A DNA stretch of 64,000 nt. Origin: Elephas maximus indicus. Lineage: Eukaryota; Chordata; Mammalia; Proboscidea; Elephantidae. Positions 1 to 9,512 of this stretch are shown one piece after another (within the stretch, counting starts at the first letter, position 1; each line of letters starts with the position of its first letter). The stretch spans positions 152,774,293 to 152,838,292 of the forward strand of contig NC_064819.1 in NCBI RefSeq assembly GCF_024166365.1. The letters are read 5' to 3'. The notes under the pieces are model-generated. The model was not told where the DNA came from and searched no databases. It saw only the letters and a program-made list of their open reading frames with translations. The position numbers were made by a program, and so were the translations under genes.

Positions 1-256
1 AACCAGTTACTAAGGGTGCGCTTGCACTGGATCCTTAAAACAAATACCTCATTAAAGTAACCAGAGTGAATCTTTGCAATGAAAAAAACCTAACAATGCA
101 CAGTGCTTAAAAAAAAAAAAAAAAAGAGGTAATTTTACTCAAATCTTGACAGATTGTAAAATGTTTGCCCCAGCTGCTTCTTTTGTGGTCCTCTGCTCTT
201 CTCTATTAGTTTTGGTGTAGAAATTTATTCTGGAATATTTATTAAGAGCATTAGTT

Positions 257-470
257 GCTGGAGTGCACCAGCCCTGGGGCAGGGACCGGAAGTCGGGGGG
301 GGGGGAAGGAAAGCTGGTAATAGGGAACCCAGGGTTGAGAAGGGAGGGTATTGACAAGTCATGGGGTTGTGAACCAATGTCATAGAACAACGTGTGTACT
401 GTTTGATGAGAAACTACTTTATTCTGTAAGCCTTCATCTAAAGTACAATAAAAATAAAAACAACAAAAAA
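257..470 (+). mobile_element. 5'-truncated L1 3' end with 13-bp target-site duplication
   Basis: AAGAGCATTAGTT occurs at 244-256 and again at 471-483, directly flanking the element. The element ends in an A-rich tail after AATAAAAATAAAAA. The 3' region matches other L1 tails in this window (35.3-35.5 kb plus strand; 55.6 kb minus strand). Confidence 0.8.
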
Positions 471-483
471 AAGAGCATTAGTT

Positions 484-800
484 ACTTAAACAAAAGTATA
501 GCACAACTCAAAAAAAAAGTGCCAATATTCTAGAGTGCATTCTGTCATATACACAAAAAAATGGTATTAAGTTTTGTTGACTTGATCTAGGGTGGCTGCA
601 AGTAGTGAAGAGTTTTACAAAGAACTTAAATCATGAGAAAAGATAACTCTCCAGAGTACTACAAAGCAGTCTGGAGCGGGAATTATGCTTCAGATCCACC
701 TAAGGGAGGAAGGTAAAAGAAATATGATGATGATGGCAGAAAAGAATGAAACAGTAAAAAGGGAGACAAAGTAGATGGAAAAATTGCATTGATTAAGGAT
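484..800. other. Unrecognised intergenic sequence
   Basis: This is AT-rich sequence with an A-rich stretch. I recognise no repeat, RNA or gene in it. Confidence 0.5.
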
Positions 801-1490
801 AGGGTTGCACAGCCAATTATTTTAAGTGCTGCCAATAAGTTGTACACCTGTAAAAAGTTGAATTGGCAAAAGTTGTGTGATAGGCATACTTACAACAGCA
901 ACAACAACAACAGCAAAAAAGAGTAGCCGCTGAGGCTGCTTATGTACAACCAAATACCTCGTGGGATTTAGTTCCTTGGTTTGAAAGTTTAGGGGCATGG
1001 TTTCATGGGACATCCCAGTTAAGCATTTAGTGCTTCTGTTCTACCTCCTGGTTTGTTGCATAGTGCCCGAGGTCTTAAAAGCTTGCAGGCAGCCATCAAA
1101 GGCGCAACAACTGGTGTCTATACGCCTGGAGCAACAGAGGAAGAAGGAGAGTCAGGACTAGGAAGTAGAAATGGAATGTGTGGCTAACTGCCTCCATGAA
1201 CAACTGCCTCCTTTTCCATGAGACCAGAAGTGGATGGTGCCAGGCTACAAATACTGAACATTTCGATCAAAGATTCTATAGAAGAATCCTGATCAAAAGG
1301 GAAAAATGCAGAACAGAATTTCAAATTATCATGGACTCCAGACTTTCTGGAGCCATGGAGGTTGGATGAACCCTTGAAACTACTGGCCTGAGATAATATT
1401 AAACCTTCAACCAAAAATATCCCCTGAAGTCTTCTTAAAACCAAATGGTAGTTTAGCTTAATTAGTAAAAAAAAAAAATGTCTGCCATGA
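800..1490 (+). mobile_element. L1 3' UTR fragment, left half (split by a younger L1)
   Basis: The sequence resembles the 3' non-coding part of other L1 copies here. It contains the shared 'GAGGTCTTAAAAGCTTGCAG..GCAGCCATC' type block. Its continuation is at 2608-2845, beyond the second L1. Confidence 0.55.
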
Positions 1491-2597
1491 CAACGTTCAA
1501 TCTGTGAAATATCTCACAACATGGAGGAATCTAGAAGGCATTATGCTGAGTGAAATTAGTTGCAAAAGGACAAATATTTCATGAGACCACTATTATAAGA
1601 ACTCAAGAAAAGGTTTAAACACAGAAGAAAACATTCTTTGATGGTTATGAGGGTGAGGAGGGAGGGAGGGAAAGGGGTATTCACTAATTAGATAGTAGAC
1701 AAGAAATCATTTTAGGTGAAGGGAAGGACAACACACAGTACAGGGGAAATCAGCACAACTGGACTAATCCACAAGCTAAGAAGTTTCCTGAATAGAACCA
1801 AACACTTAGAGGGACAAAGTAGCAGGGGCGGGGGTCTGGGGACCATGGTTTCAGGAGATCTCTAGGTCAGTTGGCCTAGCAAAGCATATTAAGAAAATGT
1901 TCTGCATCCCACTTTGGTGAGTGGCATCTGAGGTCTTAAACACTAGCAAGCAGCCATCTAAGATGCATCGATTGGTCTCAACCCACCTGGAGCAGAGAAT
2001 GAAGAACACCAAAGACACAAGGAAATTAATAAGCCCAAAAGAAAGAAAGGGCCACATAAACCAGAGACTCCATCAACCTGAGACAGAAGAACTAGATGGT
2101 GCCCGGCTACCACCAATGACTGCCCTGACCGGGAACACAACAGAGAATACCTGATGGAGCAGAAGAAAAATAGGATGCAGAGCTCAAATTCTAGTAAAAA
2201 GAACAGACTTAATGGTCTCTGACTGGAGGGACCCCAGAGGTCATGGCCCTCAGACTATTAACCCAAAACTAAAACCATTCCTGAAGAGAAAGATTAGACT
2301 GGACTGTGAGACATAAAATGATATTGGTGAGGAGTGTGCTTCTTAGCTCAAGTAGACACATAAGACTATGTGTGCAGCTCCTGTCTGGAGGTGAGATGAG
2401 AAGGTAGAGGGGGACAGGAGCTGGTTGAATGGACATGGGAAATACAGGGTAGAGAGAAGGAGTGTGCGGTCACATTGTAGGGAGAGCAGCTAAGGTCACA
2501 TAACAATGTGTATATAAGGTTTTGTATGAGACACTCATTTGAATTGTAAACTTGCACTTTAAGCACAGTAAAACATAATTAAAATGAAAAAAAAGAC
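1491..2597 (+). mobile_element. L1 3' end inserted into another L1
   Basis: The element is flanked by TCTGCCATGA at 1481-1490 and 2598-2607. It begins in the 3' part of an L1 (weak coding trace near 1520-1600), runs through a long 3' UTR, and ends in an A-rich tail at about 2571-2594. The tail block (ACAATGTGTATATAAG.., GTAAACTT.., AAGCACAGTAAAA) matches other young-looking L1 tails in the window. Confidence 0.75.
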
Positions 2598-2607
2598 TCT
2601 GCCATGA

Positions 2608-2845
2608 AATTAGCCTCTTTTAAGAACTATATGGGATCAAACTGACAACAGCAACTTGAAAGATTAGATAGGAACCTTAGAGGGGCAGCGGGTTTATGAA
2701 CAATGCAGAAAAGGAGGGTGAGAATGGTTGCACTACTCAGAGAATGTAATCAGTGTCACTGAATTGTATATGCAGTAACTGTTGAGATGGTGTATGTTTT
2801 GCTGTGTATAGTCTCAACAACAATAAAAAAATAAAGAGAGCGAGA
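2608..2845 (+). mobile_element. L1 3' UTR fragment, right half, with terminal A-rich tail
   Basis: This continues the fragment at 800-1490 and ends with CTCAACAACAATAAAAAAATAAA. A close relative occurs at 48276-48505, ending at the same point. Confidence 0.65.
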
Positions 2846-3044
2846 CGAAGTGGAAGGGCTAAGAAGTTGTAGTCAATGAAGTGATTACAGAATTGATAGC
2901 TAATCAAACAGGGATTATACATGAAGGCTCAGTTGCAGTGTGGTTGAGGGATTAAAAATTTAAGATTACGCTGGGAAAAAATTAATTTTTTTTACAAAGG
3001 AATGTTTTAAGTAATTTTGTAATGTTAGAATTGCAATTTTTTTA

Positions 3045-3235
3045 AAAAATTGATGCAAATGGTTAACACACTTGTCTGCTAACCAAAAGGTTGGAGGTTA
3101 GAGTGCACCCAGGAGGTGCCTCAGAAGTAAAGCCTGTCAAGCTACTTCCAAATAATCAGACATAGAAAACCCTATGGGACACAATTCTACCACAACATAT
3201 ACGGGGCTGCCATGAGTTGTTGACCTGACAGCAAT
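3045..3235 (+). mobile_element. AfroSINE, older long form
   Basis: A degenerate tRNA-like head (ctgctaaccaaaaggttgg) is followed by the extended middle seen in older copies and the GCCATGAGTT tail. No clear target duplication. Confidence 0.75.
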
Positions 3236-3456
3236 CTTTTTTTCTTCCTTTTCTTATTAATTATAATAAGTGAATGAGGCAGTATCAGTTTGCAAAAATG
3301 CTAACAGTGCAAGTCAATATATAATAAGAAACTGGATTCTATAAGGCTGGCCAAGTGATACTTTAAAAATATACCATTTCAGTTTAAGTTTCAGGTTGTA
3401 AGAAACTAAAACTTTCATGAATAGTAAGGATTTAAAACATTTTATCAACGTATGTA

Positions 3457-3954
3457 TCTTAGTCATCTAGTGCTGCTGTAACAGAAATACAAGTGGATAG
3501 CCTCATCAAGAGAAATTTATTTTCTCACAGTCTAGTAGGCTAGAAGTCCAAATTCAGGGCGTTGGTTCCAGGCAAAGGCTTTCTCTGTTGGCTCTGGAGG
3601 AAGGTCTTTCTTGTCAGTCTTCCCCTGGACTAGGAGGATCTCTGTGCAGGAACCCCAGGTCTAAAAGACACACTCTGCTCCCATGCTTCTTTCTTGGTGG
3701 TATGAAGTCCCCAACTCTCTGCTTGCTTCCCTTTCATCTCTTGAGAGATAAAAGGTGGTACAGGCCACACCCCAGGGAAACTCCCTTTACACTGGATTAG
3801 GGTTGTGACCTGGGTAAGGGTGGTGTTACAATCCCACCCTAATCCTCTTTAACATAAAATTACAATCACAAAATGGAGGACAACCACGCAATACTGGAAA
3901 TCGAATCGTTGTGTCGACATTTTTTTGGGGGGGGACACAATTCAATCCATGACA
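3457..3954 (-). mobile_element. MaLR-type (ERVL) LTR
   Basis: The element opens with TATCTTAGTCATCTAGTGCTG and ends ..ATTCAATCCATGACA. It carries the antisense AAATTTATT polyadenylation block near 3511. It is closely related to the LTRs at 54712-55139, 39725-40229 and 50110-50587. Confidence 0.7.
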
Positions 3955-4590
3955 GTAATGGAATGACAGCCTAGCCAGAAGGCTCAGGTATGAAAGGCAC
4001 AAGCAGGCCTATGACCCAGCTAAGACTCAACTGGTTGAAATGTCAGCTGGTCAACTGATAGGCTTTTTCTTTTGGTTTTATAGCTAGGATGAAATAGAAT
4101 TAAGTATTCATAATATTATTGTACTGGGGCTGCCACTAGTTTTTGTTTTTTTTTTAATGCCTTTATACCAATAAGAAAAATGCACTTCTTACTCCAGGTG
4201 ACTCCAAACCCTGCAAGATGGCTTCAAGAACAGAATACAGCTCACTGTATTTCAGCTCCCACTTGCCACTTTGGCCAGGTGTCCTTGTGCAAAGCTCAGC
4301 CTGCATGGGCCCTACTGGACCCTTCAGGAAGGTGTAACAAATAGGCCCATGGTAAAATTACTACAACTCCAGGAAGGTATAAGTATTAAAAAAAAATTAA
4401 TTAATTTAGATCACAGTAATACTTTTATAAGCAATTTATCAGTATAAATTTTGTCATCCTTGTGAAAATCTGGGCAAACTTTGTTTTTTAAATATAAACC
4501 ATATAAATTTTAATTAAACTTTTCAGAATTAGTTGACAAAATAAGGTTTGTGACCAAAGCTTTACTGTTTGGGGAAATTTTATTTGTTAA
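3955..4590. other. Unrecognised intergenic sequence
   Basis: AT-rich with T-runs. No repeat or gene recognised. Confidence 0.5.
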
Positions 4591-5600
4591 ATGTTGTTGT
4601 TGTTGTTGTTAGGTGCAGTCGAGTTGGTTCTGACTCATAGTGACTTTATGTACAACAGAATAAAACACTGCCCTGTCCTATGCCATCCTCGCAGTCCTTG
4701 CTATGTTTGGGCCCACTGTTGCAGCCACTGTATCAATCTATCTCATTGAAGGTCTTCTTCTTCTTTGCTGACCCTCTACTTTGCCAAGCATGATGCCTTT
4801 TTCCAGGGATTGGTTCCTCCTGATAACATGTCCAAAGTACATAAGATGAAGTCTCGCCATCCTCCCTTCTAAGGAAAGTTCTGGCTGTAGACTTCCAAGA
4901 CAGATTTGTTCATTCTTCTGGGAGTCCATGGTATATTCAATATTCCTTGCCGACACTGTAATTCAAAGGCATCAATTCTTCTTTTTTATTCATTGCCCAT
5001 CTTTCGCATGCATATGAAGCAACTGAAAATACCATGGCATGTGTCAGGTGCACCTCAGTCCTCAAAGCAACATCTTTGCTTTTTAACACTTTAAAGAGTT
5101 CTTTTACAGCAGATCTGCCCAAAGCAATATGCTTCTTGATCCCTTGAGGGCTGTTTCCTTGGGCATTGTTTGGATCCAAGTAAAATGAAACCCATGACAA
5201 CAGTCTTTTCTCTCTTTAGCATGATGTTGCTTATTGGCCCAGCTGTGAGAATTTTTGTTTTCTTTATGTTAAGATGTAATCCATACTGAAGGCTGTGGTC
5301 TTTGATCTTCATCTGTAAGTGGTTCAAGTCCTCTTCACTTTCAGCAAGCAAGGTTGTGTCATCTGCATAACGCAGGCTGTTAATGAGTCTTTCTCCAATC
5401 CTGATGCCTTGTTTCTCTTCATATAATCCAGCTGCTTGGATTATTTGCTCAGCATACAGATTGAATAAATATGGTCAAAGGATATAACCCTGACACATAC
5501 CTTTCCTGATTTTAAACACTCAGTATCCCCTTGGTCTGTTTGAATGACTGCCTCTTGGTCTATGCCCAGGTTCCACATGAGCACAATTGTTTTTTGTGAA
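4591..5600 (-). mobile_element. RTE/BovB-like LINE, 5'-truncated, reverse transcriptase remnant
   Basis: Read on the minus strand, this encodes the reverse transcriptase with the catalytic YADD at 5369-5358, then DTTLLAESEEDLNHL, and the C-terminal part ending near 4738. The frame is broken at least twice (fragments 5351-5091, 5200-4937, 4956-4738). The 3' end is a (GTT)n-type tail at 4591-4612. A short AAATGT at each end may be the target duplication. It is dead. Confidence 0.85.
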
Positions 5601-5731
5601 ATGTAAACATATCGATTTCCTGGCTGTGTTCAATGTTTAGAGGAATATTACTTAATAGATTTGAAAAATTAATAATTTGAACACCAAACAAAGTATAAAT
5701 TGGGGTGTTCCTCTTTTCACACAGGTAACCC

Positions 5732-6295
5732 TGTCTTAATTATCTAGCGCTGCTGTAACAGAAATACCACAAGTCAGTGCCTTTAACAAATTTATTTCCT
5801 CACTAGAAGTCTGAATTCAGGGCGCCGGCTCTAGGGGAAAGCTTTCTCTTTTGGCTCTGCGGGAAGATCCTTAGCTCTTTCAGCTTCTGTTCCTTAGTAG
5901 TTTCTTGGCGATTTTCATGGGGCGTGGCAACTATCTTCCCCCATGTCTGCTAGCTTCCGCGTGCCTAATCTGCTCATTTTAAATCCCAAAAGTGATTGAT
6001 GTAAAACACACCCTACACTGACATTGCCTCATTAACATCCTTAAGAAAACTCTATTCTCAAATGGGATTACATCCACAAGTATGGAAAATCCCACTGCCT
6101 TCGAGTTGATTCAGACTCACAGGAAGAGTAGAACTGCCCCATAGGGTTTCCAAGGAGCGGCTGGTGGATTCGAACTGCCAACCTTTTGGTTAGCAGCCAA
6201 ATGCTTAACCACTGTGCCACCAAGGGCTCCTCCACAAGTATAGGGATTAGAATTCACAACACCTATTTGTAAGGGACACAATCCAATACATAACA
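5732..6295 (-). mobile_element. MaLR-type LTR carrying a SINE insertion
   Basis: Ends read TGTCTTAATTATCTAGCGCTG .. CCAATACATAACA. The antisense polyadenylation region and MLT1-like body are visible. It is split at 6084-6230 by an AfroSINE. Confidence 0.7.
6084..6230 (-). mobile_element. AfroSINE with 11-bp target duplication
   Basis: TCCACAAGTAT at 6073-6083 and 6231-6241 flanks a full-length copy that reads tail to head on this strand. It is inserted in the MaLR LTR, so it is younger than that LTR. Confidence 0.92.
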
Positions 6296-7175
6296 GTCCC
6301 TTAGGCACTAAAGATCCAAGCAATAATAGGTACAGGCAATGAAATCCAGTCACAGTGAGGAGGGAAAAAAAAAGACACTTAAAGGGGGAAGAAAGATGAT
6401 ATCCTAGGTACGGAGAAGAAAAGAGAATAGAAGTGTCTCTCACAAAGACAGAAGAAAGGAAAGAGAAATCTGGAGAGCTCTGAAATGTCAATGCAGGTAG
6501 ATTGCTTTTTTTCCACACATGGGTGTTACCTCTTTTCCCCGCTCTTTAAAACCTGATTTACTTTTCAATCCTTTATTAAAAAAAAAAAAAAAAAACTCCT
6601 CTAAAGAGATTGTTGCTTTAACAAAAACACAGTCAAGACCTGCCCTGGAACAAAAATCTTCAAAAGCCCTGAGAGTCCCTCTAAGATTTACTTTATGCTT
6701 GTAATGTCTTGCTATCTCCAGGCCCTTTGGGCCCAAGCAAGAGCATCTGACCTTTTCCATAGCACAGCTGAGGCCAGGTTTGAACATTAAAATTAGACTA
6801 CTAAAGACTGAGAGTCTTTAGGGACCATACACAAGGATTAACATGAAATCCAATAATCTGGATTATAAAACGTGGATTGCTTTCTTCTGGTGGCCCATCC
6901 TACCTCCCAATCTGTTTTTTAGTGATGGGCACCATCTTTGTAGCCATTACCCAGGTGGCCACAGCTGGAAAGCTACCTTTCTTAAAGTACAGACTCCAAG
7001 GTCTAACATGAGGCCTACGCTACAAGCCTCAAAAGGATAAATTACATATCACGCAATAACTCCAACATTCACCCAAGAGATACAGACAATAATAGGTGTT
7101 CTTGATCAAGGACCACAGTGAACTGGCTACAAACTATTAGTCCCCTGGAGGATAAATTATTTTCCAGGACGGTGT
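6296..7175. other. Unrecognised intergenic sequence
   Basis: Includes an A-run near 6577. Nothing else recognised. Confidence 0.5.
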
Positions 7176-7179
7176 GATC

Positions 7180-7430
7180 ATACCCCCAGATGAAGACAAA
7201 CCCAAGGCCTACGGATATAGTGAAAAGAGCACTGGACTAGGCATCAAATCAAGTGATTTAGTTCCTGACTCTGTGTGTGACCTCTGGTCAAGTTACTTTA
7301 GCTTCAGAAGCTTTTTTTATGTCAAATATAAAATAGTACTTGTCTCTCTACCTTAAAGGGTTAGAGTAAGAATAAAATGAGACAATAGATGGGTAAGTGC
7401 TTTGAAAAAGTAGAGACTGTTACAAAAACA
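7180..7430 (+). repeat. MIR element
   Basis: Shows the MIR pattern: 'agcactggactaggcatcaa', 'tgacctctggtcaagttact', then 'aaataaaatgagacaatagatgggtaagtgc'. Diverged. Confidence 0.6.
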
Positions 7431-7884
7431 AATTACCTTCACTCCAGAGATTCCACAGTCTCTGCTATCTCTTCACCAACTCTAACCAGGCCATTGAACC
7501 CAACTTCAGTTCAAAGACGTGAGAATTTGAATTAACGCTAAGATCTTTTGCAGCTCTGGAAGTATGCGATTACCATTCAAAGAATACTTACTATGTATGA
7601 GGTGCTGGAGATACAAAAATGAGTACAATCCAGCAAAAATGATAAAACATGGCAATCATGCTGCAATATAGTATTAAATTACACCTATTATATAATTCTA
7701 TTGGGAAGCATTATTCTGGATATTCTCCCTTCCTCTCCATTGTTCCCTCTGTCCACCTTTGCCATCAATCATAAAATACTTATCAAGCACTAATTGCTTA
7801 CCACTACAAAGCTGAAAAATACTGGTTGGAGGCTGTGAGGGAAGAGAAGTGTTAAGATTACTGTGGTCTTCTAAAAACCTACAA

Positions 7885-8065
7885 TGTGTGGCAGGCAGTA
7901 TAAGTGATGTTAAAATTTCGGTCTTGCTAGGCCTGCCTTGGGGTTCAAATGCTGCTGTTAAGTTACTGTATAATCTTTGACAAGTTCTTTAGCTTCTCCT
8001 GTATAATCAGATAGTTTTCTTACTGAGGTTCAAATAAGATAAGTGTGAGCACAGTGCAAGGACAT
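7885..8065 (+). repeat. MIR element, diverged
   Basis: 'ggggttcaaatgctgctg..aagttactgtataatctttgacaagttctttagcttctcctgtataatcag' follows the MIR core order. Ends are uncertain. The stretches on either side (7440-7880, 8070-8540) hold nothing I recognise. Confidence 0.5.
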
Positions 8066-8870
8066 AGTTGAGGGTGAAATGTCCACCAACACACTTAACA
8101 AAAATCACGTTGCAGAGCTGTTTCACTCTTCCTCCCTTTGAGATGCAAGTCTATTCAGTATCAGGCTCAGTGTTGGGATCTCAAAGTCTCATAGTCCTTC
8201 GAATACAAAGACAATGGAAAACTTTTTATGTATTTCCAACCCACTTTCAATCATTTCTCTGATTACGAGGGCTAATGTGCAGCGCTGCCGACCAAGTGAA
8301 GAAAAAAAAAAGTGAGCCACACTTCATCAAATTTACATGTAGACTCATTTTCCTAGCGATTTCTAGGAAAGAAATTCTTATAATGTACTTCGAAATTTTT
8401 TTTAAATCAGAATAATACTGTTGGGCTTGAAATGAAACAAATACTTCCCCAAGGTCAGTGGCCGAGAGGCAACGATGCTCCTGATTCCTTCTCTCCTCCC
8501 GCTATCCCATCACCAAGTGCACCCTAGATCAGACGACTACCTAGACGGCCTAGGTGAGGCAGCAACCCAGGGAGATGGGAGGAAGTGGAGCGGAAACGGA
8601 ACTTCATTGTTCGCGGGACCATCTCTTCCCGAAAGAACCCGTTGGTAGCGCCTGCGCAGTGCGCGCCCTTTGTGCCGGGCTGCAGCAAGCTAGTTGTTTG
8701 TATGTGTTTCTCCAAAGCCGTGGAGGCGGAGCCGGAGGGGCGTGGCCTGTCCTGTAGAAACCTGACTGGGCTTGCCGAGGGAGATGGGCGGGCGTAGGGC
8801 GGAGCTTCCGATAACAACACTCGGAGCTGGGGTTGGTGGTATTTGTTGCTGCGCCGCCACCGCCCGAACC

Positions 8871-8900
8871 ATGGTCCGCTCTCCTCTCGGGCTCTCTTAG
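8871..8900 (+). other. Upstream ORF in the probable PNRC1 5' leader
   Basis: An ATG in a strong Kozak context (ACCATGG) opens a nine-residue ORF, MVRSPLGLS, and stops at TAG 8898-8900. That is 81 bases before the PNRC1 start codon. If transcription starts upstream of 8871, ribosomes would meet it first, giving translational control by reinitiation or leaky scanning. Whether it is inside the mRNA is inferred. Confidence 0.55.
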
Positions 8901-8981
8901 TAGCAGCAGCCGCCGCCACCCTGTGATCACTGGCTTCACTTTCTCCTCTTCTTCCTTCTGTGCCACTTGCTTCCCGGCGCT

Positions 8982-9512
8982 ATGACCGTCGTTTCCGTCC
9001 CGCAACGGGAGCCGCTTGTCCTGGGCGGCCGCCTTGCACCCCTGGGCTTTTCCGCCCGTGGTTACTTCGGGGCCCTGCCGATGGTGACCACGGCCCCGCC
9101 GCCTTTACCCCGGATCCCGGACCCCCGGGCACTGCCGCCGACCCTCTTTTTCCCTCACTTCCTCGGGGGAGATGGTCCCTGTCTGACTCCTCAGCGTCGC
9201 GCTACAGCTCCTTTGACTAACTGCAGCCTCGCTACGGCGGGGGGCACTCCTCGGGCAGCGCCAAAGAAGCGGAGAAAGAAGAAGGTGCGGGCCAGCCCGG
9301 CGGGGCAGCTTCCCAGCCGCTTCCACCAGTACCAGCAGCACCGGCCGAGTCTGGGGGGCGGTCGGAGCCCCCCGATCGGCCAGAGCGGAGCGCATGAGGT
9401 CCCGGGCCAGGCCGCCGCCTCGGCCCCGGCCCCTGCGGCCGCAGCCCGAACTGAGGAAACGAGTCCTGTCCTTGGCCCGCTGCCGCCCGGTCAACCCTCG
9501 CTCAGGAATGAG
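8982..9512 (+). CDS. PNRC1: PNRC1 coding exon 1
   Basis: This exon encodes residues 1-177 and lies inside the CpG island. It carries the proline-rich N-terminus and the lysine/arginine nuclear-localisation cluster. It ends at the codon for Glu177, directly before GTGAGA (donor at 9513). The same frame stays open to 9545, so intron read-through would add only about 11 residues before a stop. Confidence 0.95.

Noticed and set aside
6117-6518. 133-codon minus-strand frame
   Set aside because: Its C-terminal part reads through an antisense AfroSINE and LTR; it is a chance frame across repeats.
8524-9494. Long minus-strand frames (129-133 codons) antisense to PNRC1 exon 1 and its promoter
   Set aside because: GC-rich shadow frames. 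No splice signals or protein similarity support a divergent gene.
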